From the NCBI RefSeq assembly GCF_004402785.1, contig NZ_SOFP01000005.1, positions 1 through 64,000 on the forward strand: 64,000 bases of DNA, written 5' to 3'. The position numbers and the translations under genes are program-made. The DNA comes from Cryobacterium algoritolerans (lineage in GTDB: Bacteria > Actinomycetota > Actinomycetes > Actinomycetales > Microbacteriaceae). How positions within the stretch are numbered: position 1 is the first letter of the stretch; every line of letters starts with the position of its first letter. Below are positions 15,343 through 24,125 of the stretch, piece by piece. The notes below the pieces were generated by a model. It was not told where the DNA came from and ran no database searches. It was given only the letters and a program-made list of their open reading frames with translations.

Positions 15343-18335
15343 AGATCAAACGACTGAGGATCGCCGGGTTCGGACCGTACAAAAACGAGCAGACCATCGA
15401 CTTCGAGCGCTTCGACGACGATGGGATCTTCTTGATCACCGGCAAGACCGGGGCCGGCAAGTCCAGCATCCTGGATGCCATCTGTTTCGCGCTCTACGGC
15501 AACGTTCCCCGCTTCGAGGGCACGGAGTCCCAGTTGCGCAGCGACTATTGCGAGCCGGAGGACCCGACCTTCGTCGAACTCGACTTCGGGCTGGGCGAGC
15601 AGGACTACCGCCTCTATCGCACCCCGCGGTACGAGAAGGCCAAGAAGCGCGGCGCCGGCACGACCATGGCGCAGCCGGATGCCCGGCTCGATCGCCGCGG
15701 CAGTGAGGGCTGGCGCACCATCGCCACCCGGCCGGTCGATGTGGGCCATGAGCTGACCGGCATCCTGCCGCTCAAACAGGACCAGTTCCTCCAGGTGATC
15801 CTGCTCGCCCAGAACCGGTTCCAGAGATTCCTGCTGGCCAAGACGGACGACCGTCGAGCCGTGCTGCGGACCCTGTTCGGCACCATTAGGTTCGAACAGT
15901 TGGAGACCGGACTGATCGACCGGCGCAAGTCCCTCGATGACGAGCTGGCCGCCGTAGTGCTGCGTCTGGCCGGGCTGGCGGCGGCCGTGGCCGGCCAAGC
16001 GCAGTTCCAAGCGGCGGAGGGAACCGCCGACCGCGACTGGTTCGACCGGGCCCAACAGTGGCTCGACGGAAAATTCGACCTGGCGATCGACGCCGCCGAA
16101 CAGGCCGACACCGTTGTGACCGCTGCCACCCTGCACCATCAGGTGCAGGAAGACCTGCGACGGCGTCAGGACAGGCGGGACACGGCGGCCGCGGAGGCGG
16201 CGGCCCTGGCCGGCCGGAGGGATTCCGTCGACGTCGACCGCGTTGCCGTGCAGGCCGCTACGCGGGCGGCGCGGGTGTGGCCGCTCCTCACGGCACGGCG
16301 ACAGGCCGAGGAGGTTCTCGCCACGGCCCTCGCCGTTGAAACGGATGCCCGCCATCGGTGGTGCGCCCTCGCCGAGGAGGAACCGTGCGACGGTCCGGCC
16401 GACGTCGGAGCCGCCGGTACCGCATCGCATGAGGCCCTCGGTACGGTCATCGACGACCTGCTCGGGCGGCTCGGTTCCCTCAACGATGTGCTCGTCGCCG
16501 AACATATGCTGCCTGGCCTCGAGCGCGAGCTGGCCGAGGTGCGGGCCAGGCTCGCCCTGCACTTCGAGGCCCTCAATGCCGCCGCGGCCAGGGTCGAGCG
16601 GCTGCCCGGACAGATCGACACCGTCGACCGGGACCGCTCTGTTGCGGCCCTCGCCGCCGCTCGCGAGGCGGAGACGCGCGCCACGTTATCCCGGCTGGAG
16701 GCCGCCAGGGCCGCAACGGAAGTCGTGAGTGCGTGCGGCGTGGAGCTCGAAGGGGCTTTCCAGGCCGATATCGAGGCGGCCGCCGAGAACACCGCCGCCG
16801 CCGTTCACTTCCAAGTGCTGGTCGACCGCCGGCTCGCCGGCCACGCCGGCGAACTGGCTGAACAGCTCGTCGAGGGGAAGGCGTGCGAGGTGTGCGGCTC
16901 GACCGTCCACCCGGCCAGGGCAATCAGCAGGGGCGAACCGGTCACCGAAACCGACATCGAGGAGGCCCGGTTGCAGATGGTGGCAGGCCAGGCCGCGCTC
17001 GAACAGACCCGCGCCCGGATCCAGGAGATCAATCTGCGTCTGACCGAGGCCCGCACCCGGGCGGGCGACAGTGGCGTCGACGAGTTGGAGGCAGACGTCG
17101 CGGCCGCGGTCGGAGACCTAACGGCCGCGCGCGAGGCGGGAGCGCGTGAGGCCGCTCTGAAGACCGAGAAGGCTCGCCTGCGCGCCGAACTCGAGGAGGC
17201 CGGTCGGGCGCTGACAGAGGCGCGGCAGGCCAAAGAGCAGGACGCCACCCGGCTCACCGAACGCGAGAGCCAGCAGGCCGGGATCCTCGAACGGGTCACC
17301 GCGCAGCGCGGCCGGTGCGCATCCGTCACCGAACTCGTCGCCCGGTTACAGGGGGAGCTCGACGCGGCACGCACCCTCGACGACGCCCTCGACCGCAGCC
17401 GCGAGCACGCTGTGGTCTGCGACGCCGCGGCCGCAATGGCGCAGACCCAAATGGTTGCCGAAGGCTTTGCCGACGAAGCGGCCGCGGTCGCCGCCCGGCT
17501 CACCGAGGCGGCCCTGTTCCAGGTGGAGGCGCGCATCCGGCGCCACGACGGTGAGACGGCCGCCGCGCTCGCTGTGCTCGCCGAGCCGGAACTCGGCGGC
17601 CTTCCCGACGAACCCGTCGATCCGGCGCCGGCACGGCGAGACCTGGCCGCCGCCGCGGCCCTCCGCGACACGGCGATCGCCGACCGCGCCTCCCTGGCCG
17701 AGCGGGTGACCGTGACGACGGGCCTCCTCGGCGAGGCTCGGTCGTGCTTCGACGCGTCGGTTGAACTGCTGGCCACCCAGGCCCAGGTGCGGGCGCTTGC
17801 CGCGGTCGTGCACGGGGAGGAACCGAACATGAAACGAATGCGCCTGGAAACCTATGTGCTCGCCGCGAAGCTCGAGCAGATCATCGCCTCGGCGAACGGC
17901 CGGCTGGGCATCATGACCGGGGGCCGTTACGCACTCGAACACGACGATTCGCTGCAGTATCGGGGTAGCCAGTCGGGGCTGGGCCTGGCGATCAGGGACG
18001 AGCACACCGGGCGTGCTCGCCCGACCCAGTCGCTCTCCGGCGGCGAGACCTTCCTGGCCTCGCTGGCCCTGGCGCTCGGGCTGGCCGAGGTGGTCTCGAA
18101 CCAGGCCGGTGGAATCGCCCTCGACACCCTCTTCGTCGACGAGGGATTCGGTTCGCTCGACAGCGCCACCCTGGAGACGGCGATGAGCACCCTCGCCGGG
18201 TTGCGGGCGGGCGGCCGCACCATCGGGCTGATCAGCCACGTCGACTCGATGAAGGAACAGATCCCCGCGAAACTGTCGATCATCGTGACCGACCAGGGCT
18301 GCAGTGAGATCGAACCCGCGCTGGTCCCCGTGTAA
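15339..18335 (+). CDS. sbcC: Exonuclease SbcCD, ATPase subunit SbcC
   Basis: This 998-residue SMC/Rad50-like ATPase has a Walker A (LITGKTGAGKSS) at about residue 37, two long coiled coils rich in Ala, Glu and Arg, and a zinc-hook CEVCGSTVHPAR near residue 515 for dimerisation. The C-terminal ABC signature is LSGGETFLASLALALGLAEV, followed by Walker B LFVDEGFGSLD. It opens and positions DNA ends for SbcD. Size and domain order are typical. Translation is coupled to sbcD by a 4-base overlap, and the next gene starts 21 bases downstream. Confidence 0.95.
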   Translation: MKIKRLRIAGFGPYKNEQTIDFERFDDDGIFLITGKTGAGKSSILDAICFALYGNVPRFEGTESQLRSDYCEPEDPTFVELDFGLGEQDYRLYRTPRYEKAKKRGAGTTMAQPDARLDRRGSEGWRTIATRPVDVGHELTGILPLKQDQFLQVILLAQNRFQRFLLAKTDDRRAVLRTLFGTIRFEQLETGLIDRRKSLDDELAAVVLRLAGLAAAVAGQAQFQAAEGTADRDWFDRAQQWLDGKFDLAIDAAEQADTVVTAATLHHQVQEDLRRRQDRRDTAAAEAAALAGRRDSVDVDRVAVQAATRAARVWPLLTARRQAEEVLATALAVETDARHRWCALAEEEPCDGPADVGAAGTASHEALGTVIDDLLGRLGSLNDVLVAEHMLPGLERELAEVRARLALHFEALNAAAARVERLPGQIDTVDRDRSVAALAAAREAETRATLSRLEAARAATEVVSACGVELEGAFQADIEAAAENTAAAVHFQVLVDRRLAGHAGELAEQLVEGKACEVCGSTVHPARAISRGEPVTETDIEEARLQMVAGQAALEQTRARIQEINLRLTEARTRAGDSGVDELEADVAAAVGDLTAAREAGAREAALKTEKARLRAELEEAGRALTEARQAKEQDATRLTERESQQAGILERVTAQRGRCASVTELVARLQGELDAARTLDDALDRSREHAVVCDAAAAMAQTQMVAEGFADEAAAVAARLTEAALFQVEARIRRHDGETAAALAVLAEPELGGLPDEPVDPAPARRDLAAAAALRDTAIADRASLAERVTVTTGLLGEARSCFDASVELLATQAQVRALAAVVHGEEPNMKRMRLETYVLAAKLEQIIASANGRLGIMTGGRYALEHDDSLQYRGSQSGLGLAIRDEHTGRARPTQSLSGGETFLASLALALGLAEVVSNQAGGIALDTLFVDEGFGSLDSATLETAMSTLAGLRAGGRTIGLISHVDSMKEQIPAKLSIIVTDQGCSEIEPALVPV

Positions 18336-18356
18336 CGGCGAGGGCATACTGGCCCC

Positions 18357-18737
18357 ATGACCAAACACTGGACACCGCTCGCGCTCGTCTACCTGGCCCT
18401 GAGCCTTGCGGGGCTGGTCGGCACCTGGACGTTCAACGTCCTCGCGATCGTCGGGCTGCGGGACTTCATCGGCGACTGGGTGGGCAGTGGCCCGGCGGTC
18501 TCCTCCCTGACGGTCGACCTGCTCGTCGCCGCGGTGGCCGGCAGTATCCTGATCCTTGTCGAGGCACGCCGGCTCGGGATGAGGTGGGGCTGGGTGTACG
18601 TGGTGCTGTCGGGACTGACCGCGTTCGCGTTCACTTTCCCAATGTTCCTCGCGATGCGGGAACGCACTCTTCAGGCCGGCCGCGTCGCCGCGGCCAGACG
18701 CCCGCCCGGTGCCCGTTTCGGCGCCGGCTCACGGTGA
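18357..18737 (+). CDS. DUF2834 membrane protein
   Basis: This 126-residue protein has three or four predicted membrane helices, with WTFNVLAIVGLRDFIGDW between the first two and an Arg-rich cytoplasmic tail. This layout matches the DUF2834 family, whose function is unknown. It starts 21 bases after sbcC and its 3' end overlaps the start of the terC remnant, so it may be read from the sbc transcript. No catalytic motif is visible. Confidence 0.75.
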   Translation: MTKHWTPLALVYLALSLAGLVGTWTFNVLAIVGLRDFIGDWVGSGPAVSSLTVDLLVAAVAGSILILVEARRLGMRWGWVYVVLSGLTAFAFTFPMFLAMRERTLQAGRVAAARRPPGARFGAGSR

Positions 18738-19459
18738 TTTCCCAGCCGCGGCATCACTGCTGGATGTTCCCCTCTCCGCCTGGTTGATCGTCTGTGGCGC
18801 CATCGCCGCGATGCTCGCCATCGACCTGTTCGCCCACCGCAACGCGCAGGTGATCGGGGTGCGCGAGACTGCTGCCTGGTCGGCGGCCTGGGTGCTCGTC
18901 GCGATCGGCTTCGGTATCTGGGTCGTCATCGGAGCCGAATTCGGCCAGCAGTATTTCACCGGCTCGTCTCGTGATCCGCCGCGGCGGAGTGCTCCTGGCC
19001 ACCCCCTTGCTGGCCGTGCTGGTGCTGGTGCTGGTGCTGGTGCTGGTGCTGGTGCTGGTGCTGGTACTGGTGCTGGTCGAGGTGACCGACGTGGTCTTCG
19101 CGGTCGACTCGATCCCGGCCATCTTCGCGGTCACCAGCGAGCCGTTCATCGTTTTCGCCGCGGATGCGTTCGCAATCCTCGGCCTGCGAGCGATGTCCTT
19201 CCTCCTCGCCGACCTCATGCACCGGTTCGTCTACCCGAAGATCGGGCTCGCGCTGGTGCTGGTCTGGGTGGGCTTCAAGATGCTGCTGCTCGACCTGTTC
19301 CACGTCCCGACCGCGCTGTCGTTGTTCGTCGTCGCGTCGATCATCGCTGTCTCGGTTGTGCTCAGCCTCCGTGTGACGGCTCTCGACCGATCTGGGGAGC
19401 AGACTCACGCCGATCGCACACCAGGCGATCGCGACGGTGAACGCCTGGCGGCGCCGGCC
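18709..19459 (+). pseudogene. terC: terC-like gene, disrupted by internal deletion and frameshift
   Basis: Residues matching a TerC/Alx integral membrane protein begin in one frame at GTG 18709 (LSAWLIVCGAIAAMLAIDLF to IGAEFGQQYFTG). They resume in the +1 frame from about 18969 (VIRRGGVLLATPLLAV, then VTDVVFAVDSIPAIFAVTSE and LADLMHRFVYPKIGLALVL). About 110 family residues are missing between the two parts, including the first conserved acidic metal-binding motif (the DNVF region). A (VL)n expansion from a GTGCTG repeat sits in the next helix. After about 19383 the frame runs on into the antisense of the ABC gene. A third frame ends at TAG 19457-19459, which may be the original stop. TerC proteins handle metal ions such as manganese. 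The gene cannot give a normal product here; an assembly error in the repeat could explain a frameshift but not the missing segment. Confidence 0.8.
19016..19075. repeat. (GTGCTG)10 hexanucleotide microsatellite
   Basis: Eight perfect GTGCTG copies (19016-19063) are followed by one GTACTG and one more GTGCTG. It codes for Val-Leu repeats inside a transmembrane helix of the terC remnant, where relatives have only two or three such pairs. It is prone to slippage. Confidence 0.95.
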
Positions 19460-20266
19460 CTAGAACGGGAACAGCAGCCGGTGCAGGAACTGGCGGGTGC
19501 GCTCCTGGGTGGGATTGCGCAGCAGCTGCTTCGGGTCGCCGTGCTCGACGATGGTTCCGCCGTCGACGAAGGCGACCTCGGTGGCGACCTCCCTGGCGAA
19601 CTCCAGCTCGTGCGTGACGATCACCATGGTCCAGCCCTCGACCGCAAGTTCCTTGATCAGTCGCAGCACGTCGCCGACGAGTTCGGGATCGAGCGACGAC
19701 GTCGGCTCGTCGAAGAGCAGCAGCTGTGGGCGCAGCGCGAGGGCGCGGACGATCCCGACCCGCTGCTGCTGGCCACCGGAGAGCTCGAACGGGTACGCAC
19801 CCTGCTTCTCGGCCAGGCCGACCCGGTCGAGCAGGGTGAGTGCCTGCTCCGTGGCTTCCGCGCGTGGCCGGCCCTGCACGATGATGGGACCCTCGATCAC
19901 GTTCTCGAGCACGGTCTTGTGCGGGAAGAGATTGTAGTTCTGGAAGACCATGGCCGAGCGGTCGCGCAGCGCGGTGAGTTCCTTCCGCACCGGTGCGGTG
20001 CCGAAATCGACGGAGACCTCCCCGCCGATTGTGATGGTGCCGCCATCGGCAAGCTCGAGACCGTTGAGGCAACGGAGGATGGTGGTCTTCCCCGAGCCGG
20101 ACGGCCCGATCAGGGCGAGAACCTGGCCGCGGCCCACGGTGAGGTCGATCGATTCGAGCACCAGGCTCGAGCCGAAGCTCTTGCGCAGGCCCCGCACGGT
20201 CAGCAGCGGTTGGACTGCAGGAGCATCGGCGGGCGCCGCATCCGTCGGCAGGTCAGTGGGCGACAT
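19460..20266 (-). CDS. Polar amino-acid ABC importer, ATP-binding protein
   Basis: This 268-residue ATPase energises the importer. It has Walker A IGPSGSGKTT, Q-loop MVFQNYNLFPHKT, signature LSGGQQQRV, Walker B LLLFDEPTSSLDPE and the H-loop VTHE. It belongs to the GlnQ/TcyN group. The ATG at 20266 was chosen over one at 20314. It still leaves a 20-residue Ala/Pro/Thr-rich lead before the domain and gives only a 14-base overlap with the permease. The last gene of the three-gene leftward operon, it ends one base from the third-frame stop of the terC remnant. Confidence 0.92.
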   Translation of the reverse strand: MSPTDLPTDAAPADAPAVQPLLTVRGLRKSFGSSLVLESIDLTVGRGQVLALIGPSGSGKTTILRCLNGLELADGGTITIGGEVSVDFGTAPVRKELTALRDRSAMVFQNYNLFPHKTVLENVIEGPIIVQGRPRAEATEQALTLLDRVGLAEKQGAYPFELSGGQQQRVGIVRALALRPQLLLFDEPTSSLDPELVGDVLRLIKELAVEGWTMVIVTHELEFAREVATEVAFVDGGTIVEHGDPKQLLRNPTQERTRQFLHRLLFPF

Positions 20267-20921
20267 AGCGGTCCAATCGCTTCTCGAGCAGGCCCTGCAC
20301 CGAAGAGAGGGCAAGGCAGATCACCCAGTAGACCAGGGCGGCCTCGAGGTAGAGCAGCATGAACTCCTGGCTGAAGGCGGCCACCTGCTGCGCCTGGCGG
20401 AAGAGCTCGGTGACCAGGATCAGCGAGGCAAGGGAGGTGTCCTTGACCAGACTGATGAAAGTGTTCGACAGGGGAGGGACGGACACCCGGGCCGCCTGGG
20501 GCAGGATGATTCGGGTCAGGGCGCGACGGTGGGACATGCCGATCATGTACGCGGCCTCCCACTGGCCCTTGGGCACGGACAGGATCGCAGCGCGAATCAC
20601 TTCTGCGGCATAGCCGCCGACATTGATCGAGAAGGCGATCACCGCACTCGGCCAGGGGTCGATCAGCACTCCCAACGACGGCAGTCCGTAGAAGATCACG
20701 AACAACTGGACCAGGAGCGGGGTGCCGCGCACGATCGAGATGTACCCCCGGGCGATCGAGGAGAGCCACCGTCGCCGGGACAGCCGCATCAGCGCGAGCA
20801 GAAGGGCGAGGGCGAGGCCCACGGCGAACGACACCAGGGCCAGCGGGATCGTTCCGGTGACGGCACCCATGATGATCGGCCCGAGGGAGCTCAGGAACAG
20901 GTCCCAGGTGGATTGGTTCAT
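20253..20921 (-). CDS. Polar amino-acid ABC importer, permease
   Basis: This 222-residue inner-membrane permease has five helices and the EAA loop (GQWEAAYMIGMSHRRALTRI, then LPQA) that docks to the ATPase. The N-terminal HisM/GlnP signature FAVGLALALLLALMRLS and the RGTPLLVQLFVIFYGLP motif identify the polar amino-acid permease group. With only one permease gene it probably works as a homodimer. It lies between the binding-protein and ATPase genes of the operon, overlapping the latter by 14 bases. Confidence 0.93.
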   Translation of the reverse strand: MNQSTWDLFLSSLGPIIMGAVTGTIPLALVSFAVGLALALLLALMRLSRRRWLSSIARGYISIVRGTPLLVQLFVIFYGLPSLGVLIDPWPSAVIAFSINVGGYAAEVIRAAILSVPKGQWEAAYMIGMSHRRALTRIILPQAARVSVPPLSNTFISLVKDTSLASLILVTELFRQAQQVAAFSQEFMLLYLEAALVYWVICLALSSVQGLLEKRLDRYVAH

Positions 20922-20975
20922 GCGGAGAGGTCCAGGATCTTGCTCGAGGCTGACGGTGGGCGGCGCAGACTCAGG

Positions 20976-21791
20976 CTACTTTGAGACGTCGGCCCCGAAG
21001 TACTTGTCGGAGATCGTCGCCAGGGTACCGTCGGTGCGGAGCTCCTCGAGGGCTTTGTCGACGGCGCCGGCCAGCTTGGTGCCGCCCTTCGCGAACGCGA
21101 ACGCGCTCTCGGACTGGTCCTTGGTGGTCGCGGCGACCTTGAGTCCGGCCGCGCCGGTCTGCTTCTTGTAGTCGAGGTAGGTGAGCGTGTCGTTCACCGT
21201 GGCATCCACCCGGCCCTGTTCGACGAGGGCAACCGACTGGGCCCAGCCCTCGACCGCCTGCACGTTCGCGCCGCTCTTCGTGGCGAGTGCGTTCCAGTTG
21301 CTGGTCAGCGACTGGGCGCTGGTCTTGCCGGCCAGCGTGGCGAACGAGGTGATCGAGGTGTTGTCCGATTTCACGACGATGACGCCAGTGGAATAGGTGT
21401 ACGGCGTCGAGAACTCGTACTTCGCGGTGCGCTCCGGCGTGATCGAGACCTGGTTGGCGATGACGTCGAACCGGCCGGCTTCGAGCCCGGCGAAGATGCC
21501 GTCCCACTGGGTCTCTTCGAACCTGGCCTTGACGCCCAGCTTCGCGGCGACCTCCTGCACGACCTCGACGTCGTACCCGGTGAGTGATCCGGAGCCCTCG
21601 GCGTGGAACGAGAACGGGCGGTAAGTGCCCTCAGTGCCCACGGTGAGGGTGCCGGCCTTCTGCACGGACGACAGCGAGGTGTCGTTGCCCGTCGCGGCCG
21701 TCTTGCCCTGGCCTGCCCCGCCGGCGGAGCAGCCGGCCAGTGAAACGGCGACCGCTGTGAGAAGAACCGCCGACATGATCTTGAGCTTCAT
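20976..21791 (-). CDS. Polar amino-acid ABC importer, substrate-binding lipoprotein
   Basis: This 271-residue lipoprotein has a signal peptide ending in SLAGC, with the lipidated Cys near residue 21. It has the family-3 binding-protein fold: VGTEGTYRPFSFHAEGSGSLTGYDVEVV, then GIFAGLEAGRFDVIANQVSITPERTAKYEFSTPY, and a C-terminal LATISDKYFGADVSK. The spacing resembles cystine/glutamine-type receptors (FliY/TcyA group), but the ligand is not certain. The start at 21791 gives a normal signal peptide; longer starts do not. First gene of the operon. The 252-base upstream gap shared with the ADP-ribosylglycohydrolase gene holds no other gene that I can see, and no clear riboswitch. Confidence 0.9.
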   Translation of the reverse strand: MKLKIMSAVLLTAVAVSLAGCSAGGAGQGKTAATGNDTSLSSVQKAGTLTVGTEGTYRPFSFHAEGSGSLTGYDVEVVQEVAAKLGVKARFEETQWDGIFAGLEAGRFDVIANQVSITPERTAKYEFSTPYTYSTGVIVVKSDNTSITSFATLAGKTSAQSLTSNWNALATKSGANVQAVEGWAQSVALVEQGRVDATVNDTLTYLDYKKQTGAAGLKVAATTKDQSESAFAFAKGGTKLAGAVDKALEELRTDGTLATISDKYFGADVSK

Positions 21792-22043
21792 TATTTCTGG
21801 CCTAACCGGGATGCGGGTGGGAACGCCTGGGTGGCGACGGTCCCGAGTGACGAAATCGCAGGGTGCTGGATCTCCGTGGTGCGCCCGAAGACGACGTCCG
21901 AAGACTAACAAGCGTCCTGCTGCCGCGCATATTCCCGTGACGCACGGTTACGTGCACGGATCCGGGTCTGCAGTCAACGCCTTGCCGGTCGTTCCAAGCC
22001 GAAGTAGGCTGCGCCCGTCGACTCAACCCGAAGGAGTCCCCTG

Positions 22044-23033
22044 ATGCTCACGCCTGCCCAACACGATCGATCGGCCGCTGTGCTCCTCGGCCTTGCCTGC
22101 GGGGATGCCCTCGGCGCAGGGTACGAATTCGCCGGCCCGCTTCCGGCGAACACCCCGGTCAGCATGCGTGGAGGCGGCGGCTTCCACTGGACTCTCGGGG
22201 AATGGACGGACTACACGGCCATGGCCGTGCCAATCGCGACCGCTGCCTCCAAGGACCGGAACCTCGCCGCCGATGCCGTACTCGATGAGATCGTGGCCGA
22301 ATGGGCGGTCTGGGCAAGGTCCGCGCCATACACCGGGATCCAGCTCGGCGCGGTGCTCTCCGGCACCGAACCGACGGCGGCGGGGATCCGGCGGATGGCC
22401 AGGGAGCAGCACGACCGTACCGGGCGCAGCGCCGGCAGCGGCTCCCTCCTCCGCACCGCCCCGGTGGCACTGGCCTGCCTGGACGACCCGGCCGCGCTCG
22501 CCGAGGTCGCCCGCCTGATCAGCGAGCTGACCCATGTCGAGTCGGATGCCGGCGACGCCTGCGTGCTCTTCGGACTCGCCCTCCGGCACGCGGTGCTCGA
22601 GGGGGAGATCGACCTCCGAATCGGACTTGACCTGCTTCCGCCTGCCCGCAGGGACGTGTGGGCGGCGCGGCTGGCCGAGGCCGCCCAGAAGCGGCCCGCC
22701 GATTTCCCCCGGAACGGCTGGGTGGTGCAAACCCTGCAGGCTGCCTGGTCGGCGATCAGCCACACCGAGGCGGATGCCGGCCAGCTGCGGCGAGGCGTGG
22801 AGGCGGCCGTCCGCGGGGGCGGTGACACCGATGCGGTGGCGGCGGCGGCCGGTGCGCTCCTGGCCGCGCGCTGGGGGCTCGCGGCCGTGCCGGAGTCCTG
22901 GCGGCGCCTGGTCAAGGGCTGGCCTGGGCTCCGAGGGCCGGATCTGGTGAGCCTGGCCGTGCTCAGCGCCCACGGCCGCCGGTTCGGCGAGGACACCGAG
23001 CCCCTGCCGTTCCGGCTGCACGTGGTCCGTTAG
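22044..23033 (+). CDS. ADP-ribosylglycohydrolase-like protein
   Basis: This 329-residue all-helical protein is of the DraG/ARH family, which removes ADP-ribose from proteins using two magnesium ions. Visible motifs are [10 protein letters not shown] (residues 20-29) and [20 protein letters not shown] near the C-terminus, where relatives have GGDTDT. The usual WTDDT metal motif reads WTDYT here (residues 54-58), so one metal-coordinating Asp is replaced by Tyr57. Activity may be altered. Its AAGGAG start signal is at 22030-22035. The stop overlaps the end of the convergent agmatinase gene by four bases. Confidence 0.85.
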   Translation: MLTPAQHDRSAAVLLGLACGDALGAGYEFAGPLPANTPVSMRGGGGFHWTLGEWTDYTAMAVPIATAASKDRNLAADAVLDEIVAEWAVWARSAPYTGIQLGAVLSGTEPTAAGIRRMAREQHDRTGRSAGSGSLLRTAPVALACLDDPAALAEVARLISELTHVESDAGDACVLFGLALRHAVLEGEIDLRIGLDLLPPARRDVWAARLAEAAQKRPADFPRNGWVVQTLQAAWSAISHTEADAGQLRRGVEAAVRGGGDTDAVAAAAGALLAARWGLAAVPESWRRLVKGWPGLRGPDLVSLAVLSAHGRRFGEDTEPLPFRLHVVR

Positions 23034-23998
23034 GCGGAAGGCGTCGCCTGAGCAGACGGCGTCATCGCGGAAATGATCTCGTAGGCCACGTGGGAGGCTG
23101 CGACGGCGGTTATCTGTGCGTGGTCGTAGGCCGGGGCAACCTCGACGACGTCGGCACCGACCAGGTTGACGCCGCGCAGGGCGCGGATCATCGCCAGAAG
23201 CTCCCGGCTGGTCATGCCGCCGGCCTCCGGCGTGCCGGTGCCGGGCGCGTGCGCCGGGTCGAGCACGTCGATGTCGATGGACAGGTAGACGGGACGGTCG
23301 CCGAGCCGGGCGAGCATCCGCTCGATGGCGCGGGGGAGACCCTCGGTCTCGAACTCGTGGCTCGCGATGATCGCGAAGCCGAGACGTTCGTCGTTACGGA
23401 GGTCGTCGCGGGAGTAGAGCGGGCCGCGGATGCCGACGTGCAGGCTCGCGGTGAGGTCGATCAGGCCCTCCTCGGAGGCCCGGCGGAACGGGGTGCCATG
23501 GGTGACCGGGGCGCCGAAGTAGGTGTCCCAGGTGTCGAGGTGCGCGTCGAAGTGCAGCACCGCCACCGGGCCGTGCCGCTCGGCCACGACCCGCAGCAGC
23601 GGAAGTGCGATCGTGTGGTCGCCGCCGATGACGACGAGCCGTTTGCCGTCGGCGGAGAGCTCGGCCGCGGCGGCCTGGATCTGGGCGACGGCCTCGGTGA
23701 TGTTGAACGGGTTGGCGGCGATGTCGCCGGCGTCCACGACCTGCTGGCTGGAGAACGGCTCGACGTCCTGCACCGGGTTGTACGGGCGGAGCAGGCGGGA
23801 CGCCTCGCGCACGTGCGCCGGGCCGAAGCGGGCGCCCGGGCGATAGCTGACCCCGGAGTCGAAGGGCACGCCGACCACGGCGATATCGGCGCGCTTCACG
23901 TCTTCGAGGCGGGGGAGCCGGGCGAAGGTGGCGATCCCCGCGTAGCGCGGGACGAGGCTGGCGTCGACCGGACCGAGGGGTGCGTCTCCATTGACCAT
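23030..23998 (-). CDS. speB: Agmatinase / arginase-family ureohydrolase
   Basis: This 322-residue manganese enzyme has all the ligand motifs of the ureohydrolase fold: [15 protein letters not shown] and [19 protein letters not shown]. It probably hydrolyses agmatine to putrescine and urea; guanidinobutyrase or a related activity is possible. The ATG at 23998 has AAGGA seven bases upstream, while a longer in-frame start at 24091 lacks a ribosome site. It is a single gene between convergent and co-directional neighbours. The class III aminotransferase at 48.4 kb could act later in putrescine breakdown, but it is far away. Confidence 0.9.
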   Translation of the reverse strand: MVNGDAPLGPVDASLVPRYAGIATFARLPRLEDVKRADIAVVGVPFDSGVSYRPGARFGPAHVREASRLLRPYNPVQDVEPFSSQQVVDAGDIAANPFNITEAVAQIQAAAAELSADGKRLVVIGGDHTIALPLLRVVAERHGPVAVLHFDAHLDTWDTYFGAPVTHGTPFRRASEEGLIDLTASLHVGIRGPLYSRDDLRNDERLGFAIIASHEFETEGLPRAIERMLARLGDRPVYLSIDIDVLDPAHAPGTGTPEAGGMTSRELLAMIRALRGVNLVGADVVEVAPAYDHAQITAVAASHVAYEIISAMTPSAQATPSA

Positions 23999-24125
23999 GG
24001 CGGTTCCTTGCTTATCAGTCGAGTGGTGGCACTGTGACGCATTTAAAAGTGTCTCAGAGGCAATATTGGTGTGGATCGAGTCTGCGGGCAAGCCTGCCCG
24101 TTGTCAAGGTAGTGCCGGCGCCAGG

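Noticed and set aside
19021-19080. Possible CRISPR-like or minisatellite array at the GTGCTG run
   Set aside because: The units are six bases with no spacers, and the run codes for Val-Leu in a known membrane helix. It is a microsatellite.
21792-22043. Riboswitch upstream of the first amino-acid importer
   Set aside because: I looked for SAM, cobalamin, glycine and lysine riboswitch cores on the minus strand and saw no conserved core; only a short GTGCAC-type hairpin is present.
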